Part shown: positions 9,817 to 18,560 of the stretch, in pieces
Layout: each line of letters begins with the position of its first letter
Position numbering within the stretch: the first letter of the stretch is position 1
Made by a program: the position numbers and the translations under genes
The notes under the pieces: model-generated
The model's database searches: none
What the model saw: only the letters and a program-made list of their open reading frames with translations
Told to the model about the DNA's origin: nothing
Source of the DNA: Pedobacter sp. W3I1
Lineage (GTDB): Bacteria > Bacteroidota > Bacteroidia > Sphingobacteriales > Sphingobacteriaceae
DNA length: 64,000 nucleotides
NCBI RefSeq assembly: GCF_030816015.1
Contig: NZ_JAUSXN010000001.1
Span: 372,001-436,000, forward strand
Direction: 5' to 3'

Positions 9817-11693
9817 TATTTTAGCGGAATATCAATAGTTGTTGTTGTACCGTTTTGATTACTGTCTACCTGGATTTTACCGTTAAGGTAATTTACCCTT
9901 GATAGAATATTTTGGATACCTAAACCCTTTTTATCTTTATCGGGATTAAAACCAATGCCATTATCTTCGGCCATAATGCTAATTCTTTCGTCGAATGATA
10001 AAATCTGTATAGTCGCCTTTGAGGCGAAAGAATGCCTGATGATATTATTTACCAGTTCGTTAACAATCCGGTATATGGTAATCTCCATCCCACGTTCAAT
10101 AGGGTGTTCAACCTGAAAAACAAATTCGAATGCAATTTTACCGGAATGGTTCAGGGTTTTAAAATGCTCATTTAGTGTTTCAATCAGACCAAACTGTTCA
10201 AAGTTTTTTGGCATTAAATTGTGCGATATTTCCCTTAAATCGGCACATGCCTTTTCAATCATGCCAATCGTTTGATCGTAAAATATGCGGTCATTTTCAG
10301 TAAGTTTTAAAACTTTTTGCTGAAAAGCGGTGATATTTAGTTTTATAATGGATAGTGTACCGCCAAGGTCATCATGTAAATCGCGGGCCAAACGTGTCCG
10401 TTCATCTTCCTGCGCATTAAAAATGCCATCGGCGAGGTCTACCTGATGTTTACTTTTTTCTTCCAGCAGGATTTCTTTTTCTTTTTTTAGAAAATTATAA
10501 CGCTGTGTTAATGCAAATGAAAGGAAAATGATTTCGGCTGTTAAACCTACCACTAAACCATTTGGCTTTAATAAATTAAAGTTGGTGAACCCTAACGTAT
10601 TAAAAACATAATTAAAAACCCCAAATAGCAACATCACGGTTGCAATAAAATAATACCAGCCCAACTTGTAACCAGCTTTTATTCTTTCTACTACACAAAT
10701 AATAATGATAATTACCGTAAGGAGTGCAAGAAAATTGTTGATGTAAAAAACTGTTTTTTCTAAAATAATAAACGATTTGAATAGCATAAACACCGGAATG
10801 ATGGACATGGCCCAGCAGAATCTTTTATAATAGTTTGTAAAGCGGTATAATCTACTATTGGTGCTATTTTGATTCACAAACAGCTGCATCACCTGGATTA
10901 GCAGGCCACAGCTCAGTGATGCCATAATTAACCGCATATAATCCTGGAGACCAGGTAAGTTTGGGTAGAACCATTGAAAAGCCAATCCTTCTTCTTCCAG
11001 GATAAAAATTAGCGTACAAAAAATGTAAATCGCATAATATAAGTGGATGTTATCCCTTACTGAAGCATACAATAACAGGTTAAATATCACCGCAAAAACA
11101 AAGATTCCGGTGTAAAATCCAAACAAAGTATGCTGCGGAATTTCGGCCTGAATAATGTCAACATCACGTCCGATAGACATTGGCATGTACATGTTCTGCC
11201 CACGTTTATCGGCCCACAAATAAAAAGTGGCTTTTTCATGAGGTGAAAGAACCATTGGGTAAATAAAGCTTCTATTGCGATAAGGGCGCTGCTTGAAAGG
11301 AAAATGATCGCCTGTTAAGCCTAACGGGTAAATCTTTCCCTGCTGATCTACTTTAAACAGCTGGAGCTGGTTAATACTTGAGCTCTGCTCCTTAAACATG
11401 AGGTGCACAGATTGATTTAGGGTGTTTTCGATATCAAAAGCAACCCAGTAATAAGATTGGGTATAACCTTTACTGAAAACCTTTCCGGGTATCAGTGGCG
11501 TGAGTTTGCGGGCCTGCTTATATTTTATAATAGAATCGATGCTGAGGTTTAAATCTTTATCCTCATAAAAATACCCGTGCTCACTGATGTTGAATTTTTT
11601 GGCCGTATCGATCAAAATTGGGTGGCCCTGTTGCGCAAAACACACCCGGAATGGATGTAGGAAAAACAAAAATAGCAGGAAAAGTTTATTCAT
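9816..11693 (-). CDS. 7TM-DISM sensor histidine kinase (system 1)
   Basis: 625 residues from the ATG at 11693; the longer frame from 11735 would place 14 residues before the signal peptide MNKLFLLFLFFLHPFRVCFA. Order: signal peptide; extracytoplasmic 7TMR-DISM sensor domain (to about 180); seven membrane helices (about 192-400); coiled-coil linker; HisKA_3 domain with His440 in ARDLHDDLGGTLS; HATPase with NNIIRHSF, AEDNGIGF and GLGIQN boxes. Such kinases phosphorylate NarL-type regulators in response to extracellular signals, often carbohydrates; the ligand here is unknown. It shares a divergent promoter region with the exported-protein genes on the plus strand. Confidence 0.93.
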   Translation of the reverse strand: MNKLFLLFLFFLHPFRVCFAQQGHPILIDTAKKFNISEHGYFYEDKDLNLSIDSIIKYKQARKLTPLIPGKVFSKGYTQSYYWVAFDIENTLNQSVHLMFKEQSSSINQLQLFKVDQQGKIYPLGLTGDHFPFKQRPYRNRSFIYPMVLSPHEKATFYLWADKRGQNMYMPMSIGRDVDIIQAEIPQHTLFGFYTGIFVFAVIFNLLLYASVRDNIHLYYAIYIFCTLIFILEEEGLAFQWFYPNLPGLQDYMRLIMASLSCGLLIQVMQLFVNQNSTNSRLYRFTNYYKRFCWAMSIIPVFMLFKSFIILEKTVFYINNFLALLTVIIIIICVVERIKAGYKLGWYYFIATVMLLFGVFNYVFNTLGFTNFNLLKPNGLVVGLTAEIIFLSFALTQRYNFLKKEKEILLEEKSKHQVDLADGIFNAQEDERTRLARDLHDDLGGTLSIIKLNITAFQQKVLKLTENDRIFYDQTIGMIEKACADLREISHNLMPKNFEQFGLIETLNEHFKTLNHSGKIAFEFVFQVEHPIERGMEITIYRIVNELVNNIIRHSFASKATIQILSFDERISIMAEDNGIGFNPDKDKKGLGIQNILSRVNYLNGKIQVDSNQNGTTTTIDIPLK

Positions 11694-11770
11694 TTTTTTG
11701 AGAGAATTAGTGGCACACTTTAAACTACCAATCAATATTTTATAAATATAGTGTATAAACCATGTACTAA

Positions 11771-11792
11771 ATATACCGAGTAAAGGGTATAT
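11771..11792. promoter_or_regulatory. Candidate regulator site ATATACC-N7-GGGTATAT (copy 1)
   Basis: Inverted repeat ATATACC / GGGTATAT with a 7-bp centre, in the divergent region between the system 1 kinase and the exported-protein gene at 11843 (51 bp before its ATG). The same motif with the same spacing occurs at 33231-33252 beside the second kinase. A further half-site GGGTATTT lies at 11810. TACC/GGTA arms fit NarL-family binding sites. Function is inferred from position and recurrence only. Confidence 0.5.
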
Positions 11793-11842
11793 AAATCGTT
11801 TAGTTGATCGGGTATTTTTACAGTGAATTAAACGAACTTAAA

Positions 11843-12214
11843 ATGAAAAGTTTCTTGACCACTGTTGTGCTGCTGTTTATGATACAGGCAGCCAATGCCC
11901 AATCGCATGTTTCGAAGAGCGAATATGCGCGCTATAATTGCAGGTTTGCCCCTAAGGGCTGGAACAACTCGGAAGGAAAACTGATGTGCCCCGCTTGTGA
12001 CAAAGAAAAGGAAGACGTAAGGAAAAAGAAAATAGCTGATGATAAAGCAGCTTCTGACGCTAATAAAATTAAAAATGAAAAGCTTAAAACGGATAATGCA
12101 ATTGCTTTTAAAAAGAAACAGGCTGAAGTTACCGCTAGAAATAAGGTAACCGAAGTGCATGTCACTATGCCCAAACAACTGCAACAGAGAACAAAAAAAC
12201 TGAACCGCCTGTAA
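11843..12214 (+). CDS. N-terminal part of an exported protein split by a frameshift
   Basis: 123 residues from the ATG at 11843 (the frame from 11804 would precede the signal peptide MKSFLTTVVLLFMIQAANAQ). The mature part has a Cys pair, MCPACDKEKED, then a highly charged Lys-rich stretch. I do not recognise the family. The frame ends just after an A7 run (12193-12199). Stepping back one base at A AAA AAA continues directly into the next frame (TEPPVKKGPVKLAKDIELYAGW), giving a single protein of 330 residues. The next fragment lacks its own signal peptide while all neighbours have one, which supports one original gene. Confidence 0.7.
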   Translation: MKSFLTTVVLLFMIQAANAQSHVSKSEYARYNCRFAPKGWNNSEGKLMCPACDKEKEDVRKKKIADDKAASDANKIKNEKLKTDNAIAFKKKQAEVTARNKVTEVHVTMPKQLQQRTKKLNRL

Positions 12215-12267
12215 AGAAGGGGCCGGTTAAACTAGCTAAAGATATAGAGCTATATGCTGGTTGGGGA

Positions 12268-12834
12268 ATGGGCATGTTTACCCACAATAGTCGGACAAAT
12301 TTCTTTTTAAACGAGAATAAAGATACAGTGTTAAAGAGTAACGACTATTTAGAAACCTACGCTGTATGGCGCGAAAACAAGAATAATTTTCCAAAGAACA
12401 TTGGTATAGTGCTTTTAAATGAAACCAATAAAATATCAAATGGCAGAGAACAGAATGTTGCCGATATAATTGACCTTAAAGGGAAAAGGCATTTCAACGA
12501 CAATACCATTAGTACCATTTTCCACCTTGCGGATGATTATTTTGTAGTGTGTAAAAGTCCAACACTTCCCGAATGGCGCTCTTATGGAAATAATTATACG
12601 GGTTATGAAAATGTTGAAATTTACAACCTAAAAACCAGGAAAAGTATAAAACTGGATAAAGATGCAGGCCGCTTTGTAAGCATATCCATCTATGTTGGTG
12701 GCAGAAAAATGCCCGGCGAACCTGATCTTACACCTTTTCTTTCGCGTGTATATATCAATTATGATGAAGATGTGTATTGCCTTAATGCAAACAGGGAAAT
12801 GGTGGTTAAGAAAATACTAAAAGCAGACCGGTAG
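12268..12834 (+). CDS. C-terminal part of the frameshifted exported protein
   Basis: 188 residues if it starts at the ATG at 12268, but the frame is open from 12142 and joins the upstream gene through a -1 step at 12193-12199. The sequence is beta-rich (YENVEIYNLKTRKSIKLD, VYINYDEDVYCLNANREM) and looks like a piece of a beta-propeller or lipocalin-like fold; no family is recognised. Without the upstream part it would have no export signal. It could be an independent small protein, a pseudogene fragment, or half of a frameshift-expressed protein. Confidence 0.6.
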   Translation: MGMFTHNSRTNFFLNENKDTVLKSNDYLETYAVWRENKNNFPKNIGIVLLNETNKISNGREQNVADIIDLKGKRHFNDNTISTIFHLADDYFVVCKSPTLPEWRSYGNNYTGYENVEIYNLKTRKSIKLDKDAGRFVSISIYVGGRKMPGEPDLTPFLSRVYINYDEDVYCLNANREMVVKKILKADR

Positions 12835-12917
12835 CCGACGATAAGGCGAAAATGCTATCTATAAAGCCCTTTTTCTCCAACCTATAAGACAAAACGTACA
12901 AAATTGGATAATTACAA

Positions 12918-13703
12918 ATGAAAATGAAACATCGAATTATTTTATTGCTTATTTCTATCGTGTTAATTACCAATGTAAGGGCACAAGATTGTAAGCCAGA
13001 TTCTTCTAAAAGAGAACGCATAACAACTGCTAATGTTCCAAACGATTATTCGTGTTATATGGAAATGACCAGGGGCTGGCATAAATATTATGGCTCTGGT
13101 GCGTTAATCCATCCCAGGGTAATTATTACCGCAGGGCATAACCTGGCCTATTTTCCTTTTGTAAAACGGTTGCCATTCTTTCTTTTTAGAGGCACAAGGA
13201 AAGTTGATTTATATTTTGGATCCATAGATAATAAGACTTATAAAGCTCAAACATCTTTAAAATTAAAGACCGGAAAGAACAAATTCTTCAAATCTGCATA
13301 TTGGATAAATGCTAAAATTAACCGCGACTTTTCGATAATAATTTTACCCGATTCTTCCCTTTTCAAAAAAGCAGGTGGCTGTTACAAATTTATGCCCCTT
13401 AAGCCAGATGAGTTACCTGGCGCTGATTTGCACCTTACGGGTTCGCCTGGAGATAAAGACTTATTTGAAATGTGGACACAGGAAACAAAGAATTTTTCCA
13501 TTATTGATTCCTCCTTAAGGTACGATCTGTTCACTGTAGTTAGAAATAGCGGCTCGCCGGTGTGGGTCAAAAAAGATGATATGATAAGGCTGGCTGGCGT
13601 ACATTCAAGGGGTTTCACCAATTGTAATGGTGCAGTTTTAATTAACAACGAAACCTATAATCAGGTGGTTGAATGGTGTAAGAAATCGGGAATAGAACTT
13701 TAA
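12918..13703 (+). CDS. Exported V8/trypsin-like serine protease
   Basis: 261 residues with a signal peptide (MKMKHRIILLLISIVLITNVRA). It shows a chymotrypsin-fold triad: His74 in ITAGHNL, Asp137 in NRDFSIII and Ser211 in RNSGSPVW. The GxxSGSPV-like Ser box is that of glutamyl endopeptidases (V8 type), although the residue before NSGSP is Arg rather than Gly. Cysteines at 25, 46, 155 and 235 and a C-terminal Cys could form disulfides. It is probably secreted or periplasmic. It lies between exported proteins of unknown function downstream of the system 1 promoter region; 83 bp separate it from the previous frame. Confidence 0.85.
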   Translation: MKMKHRIILLLISIVLITNVRAQDCKPDSSKRERITTANVPNDYSCYMEMTRGWHKYYGSGALIHPRVIITAGHNLAYFPFVKRLPFFLFRGTRKVDLYFGSIDNKTYKAQTSLKLKTGKNKFFKSAYWINAKINRDFSIIILPDSSLFKKAGGCYKFMPLKPDELPGADLHLTGSPGDKDLFEMWTQETKNFSIIDSSLRYDLFTVVRNSGSPVWVKKDDMIRLAGVHSRGFTNCNGAVLINNETYNQVVEWCKKSGIEL

Positions 13704-13747
13704 AACCATAAAGAACCAAACATTAATTTATATCTAAACACGCAATC

Positions 13748-14674
13748 ATGAAAAACATCCTGAGTATATTATTTTTCCTTTTTGTTGTTGGCCAGTCTTT
13801 TGGGCAAACAACCACGAAAGGTACCGACATTATCGGACAATCATTTGTAACCAAAACCAGTATTCCTGTAAAGGTTTACAATCCTTTGAGCAAAAAAATA
13901 GACAAAGACTTTTCTTTTTTGCTTAACGACGGAACTAAGTTTTATATATACGAAGTTGTTGATAGCGGATATATTGTTTCTGTTTGGAATTATAAATCTA
14001 CTCCCGAAAAAAATGATTTTTACAAAATGTTACCTGGTTTGAAAGAAAGAAAGTCGGATAGTTTGCCCATAAGCGGGGAAAAGACCGGTACTAAATCTTA
14101 TTATAATATATTTAAGGCAGCGCTTGGAATTAATACTGTTGATTCTGCTAAATCATCGGCCTTAAATAAATACAAGAATTTGGCTTACGTAGATTCATGG
14201 GGAAACGACATGCAGTTTTTTATTCCACTCAAAGATTTTAACGGTAAGTGCGAATCCATCTACCCACATAAAAGAGGGTTTACGTGGGGTTTTTTAACGC
14301 TGCCTATTAAGGCGAGATTTGGAAATTCTAAAGCGCCTTTTACATTTGAAGAAAAAATAAATTTTGGAATATCAGCCGGGGTTAAATGGCAGCATGTTAA
14401 TACGGTATATTCTGCTAGTAATTTGTTAGGTGGGATATCTGTAGGCAGTGTTAAAGTAGATAAAGATAATTCTGCTTCAGCAATTTCATTGTCTGTTGGA
14501 TATATGTACCAATATGATAAATTTCAGATTGGATTATTTACCGGGCTTGATTTTATAGATAAGTCGGGTACTGTAAACTGGGGTTATCAGGGCAAACCCT
14601 GGCTGGGATTTGCCATAGGGTTCAGTTTGTTTGGAGAAAATAAAACATCAGCATCTACTGATCAGACACAGTAA
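13748..14674 (+). CDS. Exported protein, probable outer-membrane beta-barrel
   Basis: 308 residues with signal peptide MKNILSILFFLFVVGQSFG. The first half is soluble (an SH3-like stretch, SIPVKVYNPLSKKIDKDF ... FYIYEVVDSGYIVSVWN). The second half alternates polar and apolar residues with glycine and aromatics (FGISAGVKWQHVN, AISLSVGYMYQYDKFQIGLFTGLDF, PWLGFAIGFSLFG), as in small outer-membrane barrels, though the last strand is followed by about 11 polar residues. No named family is recognised. It starts 44 bp after the protease gene and may be co-transcribed with it. Confidence 0.7.
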   Translation: MKNILSILFFLFVVGQSFGQTTTKGTDIIGQSFVTKTSIPVKVYNPLSKKIDKDFSFLLNDGTKFYIYEVVDSGYIVSVWNYKSTPEKNDFYKMLPGLKERKSDSLPISGEKTGTKSYYNIFKAALGINTVDSAKSSALNKYKNLAYVDSWGNDMQFFIPLKDFNGKCESIYPHKRGFTWGFLTLPIKARFGNSKAPFTFEEKINFGISAGVKWQHVNTVYSASNLLGGISVGSVKVDKDNSASAISLSVGYMYQYDKFQIGLFTGLDFIDKSGTVNWGYQGKPWLGFAIGFSLFGENKTSASTDQTQ

Positions 14675-14715
14675 ATACTAAATACGTAACTTTATTATCA
14701 TTTATAACAGCTCTT

Positions 14716-15804
14716 ATGAAAAATCTCTTTCTGCTATTATTTTCATTTTGTATTTATGGTTCTTCAGCTCAGGAAACATTAAGGCCATTGCATCGTGCGG
14801 GAATTGTTGTTGATCAGGATTACTTTTTAAAATTTGTAAAACCTTCCTATGCCACAGATAAAAATTATACCATGGGGCTGGGTTTAATTTATCAGGATCA
14901 AAAGCTTGGAGGAACATGGGTTTTTGCTCCGCATAGGTTTTTATTAAAAAAACTTGTTAGCAAAAGCTTAAAGGATTATCAGGTTTATGATGCAACCTTA
15001 ATGCTTGCCAACACCACATTTACACCCGAATATTTAGGCAATCTGCACGATCCGGTTAGTGAGTTTAAACGAGAAAACGATAGGCCATTCGCGAGTCTGA
15101 ATATAATTGGTACTAGTTTTGGTTTGCAGGATAATGTGGGAAATGAGCTTATCACCTTAGGTATTAACATAGGAGCAATAGGTTTAAATGTGTCTAAAGC
15201 AGTACAAACAACCATTCATCGAGATCATTGGTTCGGAAATACAGCCGACATTCCTTATGGATGGGAAGGTCAGATTTCGAAGGGTGGAGAGCCAACGCTA
15301 TTGCTTACGGCCAAAAAGGATTGGCTGCTTATCGGCAAGCGTGGAGCAAATGATGTAGGCCTGTTTCAATTAAGTACTAATGCCGAAGTGCGTTTAGGCT
15401 ATTATGTAAGTACAGGCTTGGGCTTTAATGCCCGATTGGGTTTGCTTGATAAGAAAAACTGGGCTGTAAATACTTTGCCAATGGCTAATTTAACGGGTTT
15501 AACCAGTGAAAATAAAAATTTGGGAGAGGTATATCTCTTAGGAGGTGTTAAGGGTAATGGTTGGTTGTACAATGCTTTGTTAATGGGGCAGTTTAGAGAT
15601 AGCCCTTACACCATGAGCTTTAAACAACTAAATAAAGCCACCCTTGATTGGAATTTAGGTTTTGGTGCCAGAATACCTGTATGTAGAAAAAAAGCAATCA
15701 GGGTATCGGCAGTGGCTGTTGGACGATCGCCAGAATTTAATACCGTAAGCGAGTTTAACCGATGGCATACATGGGCAAGCCTGCAGGCCTATTACGAATG
15801 GTAG
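14716..15804 (+). CDS. LpxR-like lipid A deacylase (DUF2219 family)
   Basis: 362 residues with signal peptide MKNLFLLLFSFCIYGSSA. Family landmarks are the early TDKNYTMGL box, NDRPFASLNIIG (the family's DRPYAG block) and IHRDHWFGNTADIPYGWEGQ ending in GGEPTLLL. LpxR is an outer-membrane beta-barrel hydrolase that removes the 3' acyloxyacyl chain of lipid A; many Bacteroidota members are only predicted. The protein ends in a terminal aromatic residue (YYEW), usual for outer-membrane barrels. Its stop lies one base from that of the convergent lutC gene. It is last in the run of exported proteins that starts at 11843. Confidence 0.85.
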   Translation: MKNLFLLLFSFCIYGSSAQETLRPLHRAGIVVDQDYFLKFVKPSYATDKNYTMGLGLIYQDQKLGGTWVFAPHRFLLKKLVSKSLKDYQVYDATLMLANTTFTPEYLGNLHDPVSEFKRENDRPFASLNIIGTSFGLQDNVGNELITLGINIGAIGLNVSKAVQTTIHRDHWFGNTADIPYGWEGQISKGGEPTLLLTAKKDWLLIGKRGANDVGLFQLSTNAEVRLGYYVSTGLGFNARLGLLDKKNWAVNTLPMANLTGLTSENKNLGEVYLLGGVKGNGWLYNALLMGQFRDSPYTMSFKQLNKATLDWNLGFGARIPVCRKKAIRVSAVAVGRSPEFNTVSEFNRWHTWASLQAYYEW

Positions 15805-15805
15805 T

Positions 15806-16450
15806 TTAACTAAAATCGTCAATCAGAAAAACAAAAAGCTCTTTAGGTCCATGCGCACCTAAAACCAATGTTTTTTCGATATCCGCAGTTCTGCTTGGGC
15901 CTGTAATGTTGCTGATCATGGATGGGATTTGATTACCATATTTGTTCTTCAATAACAGAAAAGCATCTTTAAGATCTAAAACCAACTGACTGGTTTTGGC
16001 AATTACAATATGATGATGTGGAAAGATGCTGAGCCTTCTGCCTGCGGCGCCCTGGTTAGTTACCATTACACTTCCATTTCGGGCAATTAAGGCTTCGCAA
16101 AGGGTAATGCCTACCTCTGCCTGTTCAAAATCTTTATCGGTTTGGTAAAAAGGAAATTCGTATTTGCTTAAGAACTGCTGAAGTTCTGGTTCCCAGCAGT
16201 ATATTTTCCGCCATTTAAATTTATCGGCCAGCTGCAACATGTTTTCAAAAAAATCGATCCCATCCTCACAGAAGATAAAGTTCCCTGATATAGCCGTAAG
16301 CTGTTCGGCAAATAATACCTCCAGCTCATCTGTATTTTTTTTATACAATTGACTCTCTTCTAAATTAGGATAAGGGTTTTCGCGCTTCTCTAATAGTGCT
16401 TTCCTTATCTTTTTTAGTATTTGTTCTTTTGCTGTCGTATTATCCTTCAT
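15806..16450 (-). CDS. LUD domain protein (LutC/YkgG family)
   Basis: 214 residues. The LUD signature ITGPSRTADIEKTLVLGAHGPKEL lies near residues 180-203, and GITLCEALIARNGSVMV and GAAGRRLSIFPHHHIV are the usual inner motifs. LutC is part of the LutABC lactate oxidation complex, but lutA and lutB are absent nearby; in Bacteroidota a lone LutC-like gene after ftsH is common and its role is unclear. A strong terminator (16454-16491) separates it from ftsH, so it depends on read-through or its own promoter. Confidence 0.9.
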   Translation of the reverse strand: MKDNTTAKEQILKKIRKALLEKRENPYPNLEESQLYKKNTDELEVLFAEQLTAISGNFIFCEDGIDFFENMLQLADKFKWRKIYCWEPELQQFLSKYEFPFYQTDKDFEQAEVGITLCEALIARNGSVMVTNQGAAGRRLSIFPHHHIVIAKTSQLVLDLKDAFLLLKNKYGNQIPSMISNITGPSRTADIEKTLVLGAHGPKELFVFLIDDFS

Positions 16451-16453
16451 TAT

Positions 16454-16491
16454 AAAAAAAAAAGCTACCCTAATAATTAAACCAGGGTAGC
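16454..16491 (-). terminator. Terminator after ftsH
   Basis: On the minus strand the stem GCTACCCT / AGGGTAGC (perfect 8 bp, 12-base loop) is followed by a run of ten T. It lies 26 bp after the ftsH stop and ends directly before the lutC start. Confidence 0.85.
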
Positions 16492-16516
16492 AAATGTAAT
16501 AATAGAAATTATTTAT

Positions 16517-18532
16517 TTATGCTTCTACCGGAGTTATATGTCCGGGAGTTCCGCTTTCTCCTTGGTTATCGAATAATCGTTTACCAAAAATCACTTCTAA
16601 ATCGTCTTTAAATAAAACTTCTTTTTCAATCAAGATATCGGCCAATTGGATCAATTTATCTTTATTTTCTTCTAATAAACTAATTGCCCTTTGGTATTGG
16701 CCTTCAATTAATGCAGAAATTTCTTTGTCGATGGTTAAAGCGGTATCCTCTGAATATGGTTTAGAGAAATTATACTCGTTCTGACCAGATGAATCGTAAT
16801 AAGTGATGTTTCCTAATTTCTCATTTAAACCATAAATGGTAACCATTGCTCTGGCTTGTTTATTCACTTTCTCTAAATCGCTCAGTGCACCAGTGGAAAT
16901 GGTATCGAACATCACTTTTTCAGCTGCCCTACCGCCCATGGTTGCACACATTTCGTCGAGCATTTGGTGAGGACGAACAATTAAACGCTCTTCTGGCAAA
17001 TACCAGGCAGCACCTAAGCTCTGTCCGCGTGGAACAATAGTAACCTTAACCAAAGGCGCCGCATGCTCTAACAACCAGCTTACTGTGGCGTGACCAGCCT
17101 CGTGAACAGCAATAGCGCGTTTTTCGCTTGGTGTGATGATTTTGTTTTTCTTTTCTAATCCACCTACAATTCTATCCACAGCATCTAAGAAATCTTGCTT
17201 ATCAACTGCCGATTTATTTTTACGCGCTGCAATTAATGCCGCTTCGTTACAAACATTTGCAATATCTGCTCCTGAGAATCCCGGCGTTTGTTTTGCTAAA
17301 AATTCGGTATCAAGTTCTTCTGATTTTTTAAGGGGCGTAATGTGTACTTCGAAAATTTGTTTACGCTCGATAACATCCGGTAAATCAACATAAATCTGTC
17401 TGTCGAACCTACCTGCTCTTAATAATGCCTTATCTAAAACATCAGCACGATTCGTAGCGGCTAAAATAATAACATGTGTATTGGTGCCAAAACCATCCAT
17501 TTCAACCAAAAGCTGGTTTAAGGTGTTTTCGCGTTCATCATTTCCACCCATTACACCGTTTTTACCACGGGCACGGCCAATAGCATCAATCTCATCAATA
17601 AAGATGATACAAGGCGATTTATCTTTTGCCTGTTTAAATAAGTCGCGGACACGTGACGCGCCTACCCCAACAAACATCTCTACAAAATCAGATCCTGACA
17701 ATGAGAAGAAGGGAACCTGAGCCTCGCCCGCAACAGCTTTAGCCAATAAGGTTTTGCCGGTACCTGGCGAACCCACTAGTAAAGCCCCTTTAGGAATTTT
17801 TCCGCCCAGATCAGTATATTTTTTAGGATTTTTAAGGAAATCAACAATTTCCATTACCTCTGTTTTTGCTTCTTCTAAGCCTGCAACATCATTGAAAGTA
17901 ATGTTTACCTGGCTCTCTTTATCGAATAAAGTTGCTTTTGATTTTCCGATACTGAAAATCTGACCGCCACCACCAGCACCACCGCCCATTCTGCGCATCA
18001 TAAAAATCCAGAAACCGATTAAAAGCAATACAGGTAAAATAATGCTTAAGAACCAGCTAGCTAATGGATTGCTGCGACTGGTTTTTTCTGCCAGTACCCT
18101 TGGTTGGTTAGCAGGAAGATCTTTTTGCGAATCGGCAAGTTGTTTATCAAGCCCATCCATTGTGCCTGCATTGAAATATACAACAGGACTAGCTGTGGTA
18201 TTTACATTAAAAGTGCTGTTGCTTTTATAAGCATCATATAATGGTTTTTTTAGGCTATCTTTTTTGATATAAACCTCTACACGGACTAAATCGTCTGATT
18301 TATAAGCAACAACTTTTTGAACATCACCTTTAAGTAACATCTGTTGTTCAAACTTTTGGTACGTAACCTCTTTACCGCCATCAGTAGTAAATAAAAACTG
18401 TGCTGCAATAATGGCTATAATAATGGCCGCATACACCCAGAAAATATTAAATTTTGATCCTTTTTGTGGTTTTTTAGGGATGTTTGGAATTCTCTTCCCC
18501 TGTTTTTCGTTAGTATTTTGATTGTCGTTCAT
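16517..18532 (-). CDS. ftsH: ATP-dependent zinc metalloprotease FtsH
   Basis: 671 residues. A membrane-anchored AAA protease that degrades unassembled membrane proteins and regulatory proteins. Two membrane segments (about 28-46 and 158-178) flank a periplasmic domain. AAA core: Walker A GSPGTGKT near 254, Walker B IIFIDEID and the arginine-finger region LLRAGRFDRQ. Peptidase: HEAGH near 476 and the third zinc ligand Asp in GALSDLEKV. A glycine-rich linker (MGGGAGGGGQIF) follows the second helix. The C-terminus is short and polar. It lies 28 bp downstream of rsfS, in an rsfS-ftsH operon. Confidence 0.97.
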   Translation of the reverse strand: MNDNQNTNEKQGKRIPNIPKKPQKGSKFNIFWVYAAIIIAIIAAQFLFTTDGGKEVTYQKFEQQMLLKGDVQKVVAYKSDDLVRVEVYIKKDSLKKPLYDAYKSNSTFNVNTTASPVVYFNAGTMDGLDKQLADSQKDLPANQPRVLAEKTSRSNPLASWFLSIILPVLLLIGFWIFMMRRMGGGAGGGGQIFSIGKSKATLFDKESQVNITFNDVAGLEEAKTEVMEIVDFLKNPKKYTDLGGKIPKGALLVGSPGTGKTLLAKAVAGEAQVPFFSLSGSDFVEMFVGVGASRVRDLFKQAKDKSPCIIFIDEIDAIGRARGKNGVMGGNDERENTLNQLLVEMDGFGTNTHVIILAATNRADVLDKALLRAGRFDRQIYVDLPDVIERKQIFEVHITPLKKSEELDTEFLAKQTPGFSGADIANVCNEAALIAARKNKSAVDKQDFLDAVDRIVGGLEKKNKIITPSEKRAIAVHEAGHATVSWLLEHAAPLVKVTIVPRGQSLGAAWYLPEERLIVRPHQMLDEMCATMGGRAAEKVMFDTISTGALSDLEKVNKQARAMVTIYGLNEKLGNITYYDSSGQNEYNFSKPYSEDTALTIDKEISALIEGQYQRAISLLEENKDKLIQLADILIEKEVLFKDDLEVIFGKRLFDNQGESGTPGHITPVEA

Positions 18533-18560
18533 TTGTCTTTGTCAAAATGGTTCTGTTAGG

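Noticed and set aside
11828..12184. 118-codon frame antisense to the exported-protein gene
   Set aside because: Opposite strand has the signal peptide and charged domain; this frame is a shadow with no motifs.
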